A stretch of DNA of 5,149 nucleotides from Zoogloeaceae bacterium. GTDB taxonomy: Bacteria > Pseudomonadota > Gammaproteobacteria > Burkholderiales > Rhodocyclaceae. Of this stretch, positions 1 through 5,149 are shown piece by piece. Position 1 is the first letter of the stretch, and the number at the start of each line of letters is the position of its first letter. The notes under the pieces are model-generated. The model saw nothing but the letters and a program-made list of their open reading frames with translations. It was not told where the DNA came from and ran no database searches. The stretch is taken from assembly GCA_015657735.1 (NCBI GenBank), contig SSSX01000514.1:1-5149 (forward strand), given 5' to 3'. A program made the translations under genes and the position numbers.

Positions 1-1002
1 GTCGAAGGTCATCGGCGTCGCATCATTGGCGGTCGCGGCGTTCTTCGCTGCCGTTTCCAGCGGATTGTCGGGTCTGAGGCCATAGCCGATGTCGACGGCG
101 CCGCGCTTGAAATTGGTGTGCTGGTCGACGAAGGTGCGGTTGACGCGGCCTGTGGAAATGATGTGGTGGGCGATGAAGTTGAGGATCGCCAGATCGCTCT
201 GCGGCGTGAACACGATCGGAATGTCGGCGAGGTCGAAGCTCCGATGCTCGAAGGTCGACATGACGCAGACCTTTACATGCGGGTTCGACAATCGCCGGTC
301 GGCGACGCGGGTCCACAGGATGGGATGCATCTCCGCCATGTTGGAGCCCCACAAAACGAAGGCATCGGTCGCCTCGATGTCGTCATAGCAGCCCATCGGC
401 TCGTCCATGCCGAAGGTGCGCATGAAGCCGGTAACGGCCGAGGCCATGCAGTGGCGGGCGTTGGGGTCAAGGTTGTTGGAGCGGAAGCCGGCCTTCATCA
501 GCTTGGAGGCGGCGTAGCCTTCGAAGATAGTCCATTGGCCGGAGCCGAACATGCCGATGGAACCGGGGCCTTCGGCCTTCAGCGCGGTCTTCCACTTCTC
601 GGCCATGATGTCGAAGGCCTGGTTCCAGCTGATCGGCGTGAATTCACCGTCCTTGCTGTACTTGCCGTCTTTCATGCGCAACAGCGGACGCGTCAGGCGA
701 TCCTCGCCGTACATGATCTTCGACAGGAAGTAGCCCTTGATGCAGTTGAGGCCGCGGTTCACCGGCGCGTCCGGGTCGCCCTGGGTGGCCACCACGCGGC
801 CGTTCTGCACGCCCACCAGCACCGAACAGCCGGTCCCGCAGAAGCGGCACGGCGCCTTGTCCCAGCGCACGGCAGAGGCGTTCTCGGCGGGTGCCGGGGC
901 GTCCTCCTTCTTCGCGGCGAGGGCGGGTACCGAAATGCCGGCCGTGGCGGCGGCGGCGGCGATCGCCTGGGTCTTGATGAAGTCGCGTCGGTTGATGGTC
1001 AT
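1..1002 (-). CDS. napA: Periplasmic nitrate reductase catalytic subunit NapA (N-terminal part, cut by window edge)
   Basis: NapA reduces nitrate to nitrite in the periplasm using bis-MGD molybdenum and one [4Fe-4S] cluster. The first 334 codons are visible; family members are about 830 residues, so roughly 60% lies beyond the left edge. The protein opens with a twin-arginine signal (NRRDFIK, residues 4-10), an alanine-rich hydrophobic stretch (13-21) and a likely cleavage site near ALA-A (27-30). The cluster motif C52-x2-C55-x3-C59-x27-C87 has the NapA spacing and is followed by K89, the lysine usually placed between cluster and pterin. C185 in DPNARHCMAS is the expected Mo-ligand cysteine. 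The ATG was chosen because it gives the Tat signal directly, lies 7 bases after an AGGAGG ribosome site, and overlaps the napD stop as ATGA. No frameshift is seen. Identification as NapA, not assimilatory NasA, rests on the Tat signal and the napF/napD context. Confidence 0.97.
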   Translation of the reverse strand, partial: MTINRRDFIKTQAIAAAAATAGISVPALAAKKEDAPAPAENASAVRWDKAPCRFCGTGCSVLVGVQNGRVVATQGDPDAPVNRGLNCIKGYFLSKIMYGEDRLTRPLLRMKDGKYSKDGEFTPISWNQAFDIMAEKWKTALKAEGPGSIGMFGSGQWTIFEGYAASKLMKAGFRSNNLDPNARHCMASAVTGFMRTFGMDEPMGCYDDIEATDAFVLWGSNMAEMHPILWTRVADRRLSNPHVKVCVMSTFEHRSFDLADIPIVFTPQSDLAILNFIAHHIISTGRVNRTFVDQHTNFKRGAVDIGYGLRPDNPLETAAKNAATANDATPMTFD

Positions 1003-1298
1003 GATTGAGCCTCCTCGCAGGGGGAATTCGATGCTTGCGGTTGATTCGAAACTGGGCTGTCGCCGAAGCGGCCGCCGCTGTGCTCGTAGGCCAGCGTGGC
1101 GGCCAGCACCTGCGGCACGCGGTGCAGCGCGATCAGGGTGTCGGACATGGCGGCCCCCTCGGCGTCCTCGACGGTGACGACCAGCTTGCCGTCGTCGGAC
1201 ATGCCGTGGCATTCGACGCCGGGGAAGGCGGTGAGGGCCGCTTCGGCTTCGGCGCGGGTCTCGGGCTTGATGCGCAGGACGAGACTGACGATGTTCAT
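999..1298 (-). CDS. napD: NapD, cytoplasmic Tat-proofreading chaperone for NapA
   Basis: NapD is a small cytoplasmic protein that binds the NapA twin-arginine signal peptide and delays export until the cofactors are inserted. The chosen product is 99 residues, slightly longer than E. coli NapD (about 87). It begins MNIVSLVLRIKPE and continues with an FPGVECHG segment and a GKLVVTVED strand, the ferredoxin-like pattern expected of the family. The polar, Ser/Pro/Asn-rich tail from about residue 76 looks unstructured. The reading frame extends upstream to 1352, but the ATG at 1298 has a strong AGGAG 5 bases before it and matches the family N-terminus, whereas a longer start would lie deep inside napF. 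Both ends are overlapping ATGA junctions, with napF upstream and napA downstream, so the three genes are probably translated in coupled fashion. Confidence 0.93.
   Translation of the reverse strand: MNIVSLVLRIKPETRAEAEAALTAFPGVECHGMSDDGKLVVTVEDAEGAAMSDTLIALHRVPQVLAATLAYEHSGGRFGDSPVSNQPQASNSPCEEAQS
1010..1015 (-). promoter_or_regulatory. Ribosome binding site of napA
   Basis: On the minus strand AGGAGG lies 7 bases before the napA ATG. It sits inside the last codons of napD (the Glu-Glu-Ala stretch), so ribosomes finishing napD are well placed to start napA. It fixes the napA start at 1002. Confidence 0.8.
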
Positions 1299-1795
1299 GG
1301 ATGCTCCTGGGCAGGGTTGAGGGCCATGCGCGTCACCGCCGCCACCGGACACGGTGCGATGCAGGCGCCGCAGCCGGTGCAGGCGGCGTCATCCACCTGC
1401 GGCAGCGCCACGCCACCGATGCGCGGGCGGAAACGGATCGCGCCGGCGTCGCAGGCTTCGCCGCAGACGCGGCATTCGACGTTGCGGGCGGCCAGACAGC
1501 CTTCGCCGATGACGACACCGAAGGCCCACGGCGCCTGCGCCGGGTCGCGGCCGATGGCGCCGGTGGCACAGGCGCGCGCGCAATCGCCGCAGAAGGTGCA
1601 TGCGGCCGACGAAAAATCGGCTTCGGGGTAGCCGCCCTGCCCGCGCCGCAGGAGGCCGGTCGGACACGCCTTGACGCAGTCGTCGCAACGGCTGCACAGA
1701 TCGGCAAAGACGCTTTCGGAAACGCTCCACGGCGGCCGGAATGGAGCCGGGCCTGGTGCGCGGGCACTCAGGAAACGGCGGCGGGAGACATCCAA
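1295..1795 (-). CDS. napF: NapF, ferredoxin-type accessory protein of periplasmic nitrate reductase
   Basis: NapF is a cytoplasmic iron-sulfur protein that interacts with NapA and is thought to help its maturation before Tat export. The 166-residue product matches the usual length (about 164). After the SRRRFL start and the RPPWS motif (20-24) come four cysteine groups: C34/37/40/44, C66/69/72/76, C100 with C108/111/115, and C139/142/145/149. All 16 cysteines are present; the third group has the unusual spacing also found in E. coli NapF. The start is TTG at 1795: the frame is closed by TGA further upstream with no ATG or GTG between, and TTG yields the family-like MDVSRRRFL. The ribosome site is weak (only GAG about 7 bases upstream). 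Despite its SRRRFL sequence, the protein lacks a following hydrophobic stretch, so it is not an obvious Tat substrate. It is the first gene of the napFDA run and overlaps napD by ATGA. Confidence 0.93.
   Translation of the reverse strand: MDVSRRRFLSARAPGPAPFRPPWSVSESVFADLCSRCDDCVKACPTGLLRRGQGGYPEADFSSAACTFCGDCARACATGAIGRDPAQAPWAFGVVIGEGCLAARNVECRVCGEACDAGAIRFRPRIGGVALPQVDDAACTGCGACIAPCPVAAVTRMALNPAQEHP
1304..1308 (-). promoter_or_regulatory. Ribosome binding site of napD
   Basis: AGGAG on the minus strand lies 5 bases before the napD ATG and within the last codons of napF. It decides the start at 1298 over the longer open frame reaching 1352. Confidence 0.75.
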
Positions 1796-1826
1796 TGTCG
1801 GCTCGTGGTTATTGGGGAACGATCGA

Positions 1827-1868
1827 ATCCTAAATCACACCATAGTTAGAAACATTGATCTGTGCGAA
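1827..1868 (-). promoter_or_regulatory. Putative FNR/Anr-type class II promoter of the nap operon
   Basis: Read on the minus strand, TTCGC-ACAG-ATCAA (1868-1855) matches the FNR consensus TTGAT-N4-ATCAA at 7 of 10 positions, with the promoter-proximal half perfect. Exactly 22 bases later comes TAGGAT (1832-1827), a 4-of-6 match to the -10 consensus TATAAT. This places the site centre at -41.5 from a predicted start near 1820, the standard class II geometry, and gives a leader of about 25 bases before the napF TTG. Activation of nap under oxygen limitation by FNR-family regulators is known in several proteobacteria. The degenerate distal half is the weak point. Confidence 0.5.
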
Positions 1869-1886
1869 GGAAATCGATGTTGCGAC

Positions 1887-1906
1887 GCGGCGCGGGCCGG
1901 CGCCGC
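1887..1906 (-). terminator. GC-rich hairpin after the AhpD-like gene, possible terminator
   Basis: On the minus strand a perfect 7-base-pair stem (GCGGCGC / GCGCCGC) encloses a 6-base loop, starting 15 bases after the AhpD-like stop codon and ending before the candidate nap promoter. Its position suits a terminator separating the two units. No T-run follows, so intrinsic termination is doubtful, and in such GC-rich DNA a stem of this size can arise by chance. Confidence 0.35.
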
Positions 1907-1921
1907 TTTCCGCCGTGCAGA

Positions 1922-2503
1922 TCAGGCCTTCGGCAGCCGGCCCATGAGGTAGAACTCGTCGTTCGGTCGCATCGAGCTGAGGTTGGCGAGGCGGTTGCTC
2001 ATCGCGAAGAAGGCGGCGATGGCGCCGATGTCCCACACCGCCTCGTCGTCGAAGCCGTGGGCTTTGACGGCGGCGAGGTCGTCGTCGCCGACGCGGGCCG
2101 AATCGAGTGCGACCTTCATCGCGAAATCGAGCATCGCGCGCTGGCGCGGCGTGATCTCGGCCTTGCGGTAGTTGGTGGCGACCTGATCGGCGAGGCGCGG
2201 GTTCCGGGCGCGGATGCGCAGGATCGCGCCGTGGGCGACGACGCAGTACAGGCACTGGTTGGCGCCCGAGGTGGCGACGACGATCATCTCGCGCTCGGCC
2301 TTGCTGAGGCCGGCGTCCTTCTCCATCAGCGCGTCGTGGTAGGCGAAGAAGGCGCGGAATTCGGCCGGGCGGTGGGCGAGGGTCAGGAACACGTTGGGCA
2401 CGAAGCCGGCCTTTTCCTGCACGGCGAGGATTTTCTCGCGGACGTCATCGGGCAGGTCGGCGAGGTCGGGGACGGGGTAGCGGCTGACGGGCAGATCGGA
2501 CAT
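1922..2503 (-). CDS. AhpD-like / carboxymuconolactone decarboxylase family, peroxidase-related protein
   Basis: A 193-residue protein resembling the 'uncharacterized peroxidase-related enzyme' branch of the AhpD/CMD superfamily. These are small helical proteins, probably cytoplasmic, with a redox-active CxxC. The core motif is visible: E72, then C84-L-Y-C87 and H91. The spacings E-x11-C, CxxC and C-x3-H match the proton-relay and peroxidatic residues of mycobacterial AhpD. The histidine that AhpD carries inside CxxC is a tyrosine here (Y86). The N-terminal part (PDVADLP-like, then GFVPN at 33-37 and FRAFFAYHDALM at 49-60) is typical of this branch. The ATG at 2503 is chosen because TGGAG lies 6 bases upstream; the frame continues to 2599 but without family-like sequence. 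No Tat, Sec or membrane segment is seen. It stands alone, 126 bases from napF and 130 from the receptor gene. The physiological substrate is unknown. Confidence 0.85.
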   Translation of the reverse strand: MSDLPVSRYPVPDLADLPDDVREKILAVQEKAGFVPNVFLTLAHRPAEFRAFFAYHDALMEKDAGLSKAEREMIVVATSGANQCLYCVVAHGAILRIRARNPRLADQVATNYRKAEITPRQRAMLDFAMKVALDSARVGDDDLAAVKAHGFDDEAVWDIGAIAAFFAMSNRLANLSSMRPNDEFYLMGRLPKA

Positions 2504-2509
2504 GAGGGG

Positions 2510-2514
2510 CTCCA
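2510..2514 (-). promoter_or_regulatory. Ribosome binding site of the AhpD-like gene
   Basis: TGGAG on the minus strand lies 6 bases before the ATG at 2503. It supports this start over the upstream extension of the frame to 2599. Confidence 0.6.
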
Positions 2515-2559
2515 GGCGGGATGGCGGCACCAAAGGGTGGCGCGGCGAGTTTACGACGC

Positions 2560-2584
2560 CCTGCCCGGCCGGTGACGGGCCAGG
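2560..2584 (-). terminator. Bulged GC hairpin between the receptor and AhpD-like genes, possible terminator
   Basis: On the minus strand CCTG-(G)-CCCG pairs with CGGG-CAGG around an 8-base loop, giving eight base pairs with one bulged G. It lies about 50 bases after the receptor stop codon, in a 130-base gap that has no open frame I can support. No T-run follows, so it may be a Rho-dependent pause, an mRNA 3' stabiliser, or chance. I found no convincing -35/-10 pair for the AhpD-like gene in the rest of the gap. Confidence 0.3.
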
Positions 2585-2633
2585 CCGAAATCGGCACAAA
2601 CGGCAACCCGGATGGCCGAAAAGGCAGGCCCGG

Positions 2634-4646
2634 CTAGAAGCCCAGCCGGGTGGTGAGCATGGCGGTCCGCCCGAGTTGGGGGATGCTGGTGCGCGGCCCG
2701 GCGACCGTCGTGTCGGCGCCGACCGGATCGCTGAAGTGCGCGTCGAACAGGTTGTAGAGGCCGAGAGCCACCTCCCACGGCTGGCCGGCGGGGCTGTAGC
2801 GCAGGTTCAGGTTGGCCAGCGCGTAGGCGCCGACGCCCTGGCTGCCGTCGCCGGTCAGGCGGCGGCTGACGTACTGCGTTTCGAAACCGCCGAAGAAGCC
2901 GCGCCCCAGGTCGGCCCCGAGGTTGGCCTTGAGCATGTGCCGCGGCGTGTTTTCGGGACGGCCACTGGCGCCGCGGATTTCCTGCAGCGTGTAGCCGGTG
3001 CGCAGCGAGTAACGCTCCTGCCAGCGCTGCTCGAACTCCAGTTCGAGACCCCGGCCGGTCAGCGCCGGGCTGTTGCGCACGATGCCGGTGGTGCTGTCGG
3101 GGGCGATCAGGTCGCTCAGCCGGAAGAGGTAGGCGGTGGCCACCAGCCGGCCGGTGCCGACCCGCTTCTCCCACCCCGCCTCGACCGACTGCATACGTTC
3201 GGAACGGATGTCCGGGTTGCCGTAGGCGTAGGCCGGCGTGGTGTAGAAGCGCTCGAAGACCGTCGGATCGCGGAAGGCGCTGGCGTAGAGCAGCTTGACG
3301 ATGCCGGCGCTGCCGGTGTCGTGGACCACGCCCAGGCGCGGACTCCAGTGCTCGCTGCCGTTCAGGCGGCGGTCGAAGCGCAGGCCGGCGGTCAGCACGG
3401 TGTGCGGGCCGAGGTTGATCTCGTCCTGGGCGTAGACGTTGAACTGCCGGCTGTGCGCGCTGCTGTCGAGGCACGGGGCGCTGCCGGCGCCGACGCAGCC
3501 GACGCCGCTGTCGGCGTTCTTCTGGTACTGGCGGACGTTGTCACGGTATTCGGCGCCGACGGTCCACCGCTGGCCGGCCCAGGCGCGGCTGACGAGGCGC
3601 CCTTCGACGCCCCACCACTCGCCGGTCGCGTCGTCGCGGTTGATCAGGTAGGGCGGATAGTCGGTCGGGAAGTAGCCGCGGTAGCGGTAGCGGCCGGTGT
3701 AGAAGCGCTCGTGCACCGTCGTGTTGCTGTCGAGGGCCTGCACGGCGCTGAACTCGGCGAGGCTGAACACATCCTTCTCGCGGTGCGCCGGGTCGTTGAA
3801 TTCGGTGCCGTAGCTGCCGGTCGGCACCACGCGGTCGCGCTCGGAATGCAGCAGCGTGGCGCGCCAGTCGCTGGCATGCAGCTGGGTGAACAGGCGCGAG
3901 CCGTCTTCGCCGCGCAGGCGCCGGGCCTGCGGGTCGACGCCAGCGGCGGCCATGTCGGGGAAGCGCAGGCCCTGGCCATGGGCGTCGAAGCCGCTCAGCG
4001 ACACGAGGTAGCCGATGCCGCCGTCGGTCTCGCCGCCGCGGCTCAGGCGGCCCCGGAAGTCGCGCCCGCTGCCCGCCGAGACGGCCGCCTCGGTGCCGCG
4101 CAGCGCACTGCGGGTCACCACGTTGACGACGCCGAACATCGAGTCGCCGCCGTACACCGACGCGCTCGGGCCGCGGATGACCTCGATGCGCTCGACCAGA
4201 TCGAGGTCGAGCGGGAAGGCCGAATCGATCGGCACGCTGGCGTAGATGTTCTCATTGACGCTGATACCGTCGATGAGCACCTGGAAGCGCTGGCGGTAGT
4301 CGCCCGGCGCCGACACGCCGCGCACGCCGGCGTAGGAATAGGTGTGGTCGTCGGTAACGTTGAAGCCCTGCAGCGAGCGCAGCACGTCGGCGAGGGTGCG
4401 CCAGCCGAAGCTGCGGATGTCGGCGGCGGTGACGATCGAAATGGCCGTCGGCGAGTGCTCGGCGTCCTCGGCGAACTTGGGGGTCGCCAGGATGCGCACC
4501 GCGGCGAGCTCCTCGATGGACATCTCGATGCCGTCGACGCCGGGGGTCGCGGCGCGGGCCGGCATCGCCAGCAGCAGCGCGGCGAACAGGCCGACGACAC
4601 GGCGCGGACGGCGGCGGGCGAAGGGGGCGGGCATGGCGTGCATCAT
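2634..4646 (-). CDS. TonB-dependent outer-membrane receptor, ligand unknown
   Basis: A complete 670-residue TonB-dependent receptor: an outer-membrane beta-barrel with an internal plug that imports a ligand using TonB energy. An arginine-rich n-region (11-16) and hydrophobic stretch (17-28) form a Sec-type signal with likely cleavage near ARA-A (30-33). The plug spans about 60-180, with SPTAISIVTAADI (65-77), LADVLRSLQG (85-94), VLIDGISVN (123-131) and the hallmark IEVIRGPSASVYGG (154-167) followed by VVNVVT. The barrel ends in the expected terminal phenylalanine, preceded by a conserved LYNLFDAHFSDP segment. The only two cysteines of the protein, C384 and C392, bracket a short loop and could form a disulfide. 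No clear TonB box is seen; MSIEELAAVRI (42-52) resembles the SLEEL-type leader of one receptor subfamily. The ATG at 4646 overlaps the EAL stop (ATGA); ATGs at 4643 and 4634 are alternatives. The sequence does not tell whether the ligand is a siderophore, haem, vitamin or metal. Confidence 0.93.
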   Translation of the reverse strand: MMHAMPAPFARRRPRRVVGLFAALLLAMPARAATPGVDGIEMSIEELAAVRILATPKFAEDAEHSPTAISIVTAADIRSFGWRTLADVLRSLQGFNVTDDHTYSYAGVRGVSAPGDYRQRFQVLIDGISVNENIYASVPIDSAFPLDLDLVERIEVIRGPSASVYGGDSMFGVVNVVTRSALRGTEAAVSAGSGRDFRGRLSRGGETDGGIGYLVSLSGFDAHGQGLRFPDMAAAGVDPQARRLRGEDGSRLFTQLHASDWRATLLHSERDRVVPTGSYGTEFNDPAHREKDVFSLAEFSAVQALDSNTTVHERFYTGRYRYRGYFPTDYPPYLINRDDATGEWWGVEGRLVSRAWAGQRWTVGAEYRDNVRQYQKNADSGVGCVGAGSAPCLDSSAHSRQFNVYAQDEINLGPHTVLTAGLRFDRRLNGSEHWSPRLGVVHDTGSAGIVKLLYASAFRDPTVFERFYTTPAYAYGNPDIRSERMQSVEAGWEKRVGTGRLVATAYLFRLSDLIAPDSTTGIVRNSPALTGRGLELEFEQRWQERYSLRTGYTLQEIRGASGRPENTPRHMLKANLGADLGRGFFGGFETQYVSRRLTGDGSQGVGAYALANLNLRYSPAGQPWEVALGLYNLFDAHFSDPVGADTTVAGPRTSIPQLGRTAMLTTRLGF

Positions 4647-5149
4647 GATACGGACGCGCTCCGCACGGCTCCGGCGGGAGGCTCGGGCCGGCTGGCGGCA
4701 AGATAGGCGGCGAAATCCGGCGCCGGCATCGGCCGGCCGTACAGGAAACCCTGCAGCACGCCGCACCCGAGGCGGCGCAGGCACTCCGCCTCGGCGGCGG
4801 TCTCGACCCCTTCGGCCACCACCGACAGGCGGAAGGCGCCGCCGAGGCCGACGATGGCGCTGACCAGCGCCTGGTTGGCGGGATTGCTGTCGACGTCGGT
4901 GACGAAGGAACGATCGACCTTGATCTCGTCGATCGGGAAGCGCTGCAGGTAGCCGAGCGACGAATAGCCGGTCCCGAAGTCGTCGAGGGAGATGCCGACC
5001 TGGCGTTCGCGCAGCGCGGTGAGCACCTGCAGCGCGGCGGCGTGGTCGTGCATCAGCGTGCCTTCGGTGATCTCGACGACCAGTTGCGCGCCGGCAACCC
5101 CGGTGCGCGCCAGGATGTCGTCGAGCAGGCGCACCAGGCCGCCGCCGTA
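4643..5149 (-). CDS. EAL-domain c-di-GMP phosphodiesterase (C-terminal part, cut by window edge)
   Basis: The last 168 residues of a protein whose start lies beyond the right edge; the frame is open to base 5149. EAL domains hydrolyse cyclic di-GMP to pGpG in the cytoplasm. The visible part holds most of the catalytic set, numbering from the first visible residue: E26 in VEITEG, D56-D57 in LDDFGTGYSSL, K77 in IKVDRSF, E113 and E116 in VVAEGVET, and Q133 in LQGFLYGRPM. All are intact, so this looks like an active enzyme rather than a degenerate binding domain. The EAL signature itself and any GGDEF, PAS or membrane segments would lie upstream, outside the window. After the domain there is a short Pro/Ala/Ser tail. 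A GTG at 5134 is internal to the domain and is not a credible start. The stop overlaps the ATG of the receptor gene by four bases, suggesting one transcript. Confidence 0.93.
   Translation of the reverse strand, partial: YGGGLVRLLDDILARTGVAGAQLVVEITEGTLMHDHAAALQVLTALRERQVGISLDDFGTGYSSLGYLQRFPIDEIKVDRSFVTDVDSNPANQALVSAIVGLGGAFRLSVVAEGVETAAEAECLRRLGCGVLQGFLYGRPMPAPDFAAYLAASRPEPPAGAVRSASVS

Noticed and set aside
945..962. GCC/GGC trinucleotide run in napA
   Set aside because: It simply encodes the five-alanine stretch of the Tat signal's hydrophobic core; there is no sign of a functional repeat.
118..1008. A 296-codon plus-strand open frame opposite napA
   Set aside because: It is opposite a certain NapA coding region, shows the same repetitive composition of a shadow frame, and contains no known motif.
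1299..1352. Longer N-terminus for NapD starting at 1352
   Set aside because: The extra residues (Gly/Pro-rich) do not resemble NapD and lie inside napF; the ATG at 1298 has a strong ribosome site and the family-like start.
1301..1849. Plus-strand open frame opposite napF running into the intergenic gap
   Set aside because: The 16-cysteine NapF pattern on the other strand is unmistakable, and this frame has no domain or good ribosome site.
1830..1855. Possible NarL/NarP heptamer pair near the nap promoter
   Set aside because: ACTATGG and nearby words match the TACYNMT heptamer too poorly and in no clear 7-2-7 arrangement.
2545..2556. TAAACT as a -10 element for the AhpD-like gene (minus strand)
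   Set aside because: Only 4 of 6 bases match and there is no acceptable -35 at 16-18 bases upstream, where the DNA is GC-rich hairpin sequence.
2504..2599. Longer N-terminus for the AhpD-like protein starting at 2599
   Set aside because: The extension is Pro/Arg-rich, covers the intergenic hairpin, and is less credible than the ATG at 2503 with TGGAG upstream.
2502..4706. A 734-codon open frame on the plus strand opposite the receptor gene
   Set aside because: It is low-complexity (rich in Ala, Gly, Val, Arg, His and Asp), has no recognisable domain, and lies exactly opposite a clear receptor gene. Long antisense frames are expected where codons are strongly G/C-ended and stops are rare.

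Overview
All convincing genes in this window lie on the minus strand, so it reads from right to left. The DNA is GC-rich with strongly G/C-biased third codon positions. The gene set is that of a Gram-negative respiratory proteobacterium: a periplasmic nitrate reductase cluster, a TonB-dependent outer-membrane receptor and a c-di-GMP EAL protein. The napF-napD-napA order and the protein sequences suggest a betaproteobacterium, perhaps a Rhodocyclales-type denitrifier. That placement is inference from sequence flavour, not a database match.

Layout from right to left. (1) 5149-4643: the C-terminal part of an EAL-domain c-di-GMP phosphodiesterase, cut by the window edge. (2) 4646-2634: a complete 670-residue TonB-dependent receptor whose ATG overlaps the EAL stop codon, so the two genes are probably co-transcribed and translationally coupled. 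(3) 2633-2504: a 130-base gap with a GC-rich hairpin. (4) 2503-1922: a 193-residue AhpD-like peroxidase-related protein with its own Shine-Dalgarno sequence. (5) 1921-1796: a 126-base gap holding a hairpin just past the AhpD-like gene and then a good candidate FNR-type class II promoter. (6) 1795-1: the nap operon. It holds napF (iron-sulfur protein, TTG start), napD (Tat chaperone) and the first 334 codons of napA (catalytic subunit, cut by the left edge). Consecutive nap genes are joined by four-base ATGA stop/start overlaps.

The nap genes form one functional unit. NapA carries a twin-arginine signal and ligands for a [4Fe-4S] cluster and the molybdenum cofactor. NapD binds that signal peptide during maturation, and NapF is a cytoplasmic four-motif ferredoxin-like accessory protein. 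An FNR-type activator site with exact class II spacing would fit induction under low oxygen. The EAL/receptor pair looks like a separate unit, possibly linking c-di-GMP turnover with uptake or sensing of an unknown ligand. No RNA gene, mobile element, CRISPR array or long repeat was seen. I did not find strong evidence for an undescribed system; the most testable items are the putative FNR promoter and the EAL/receptor coupling.
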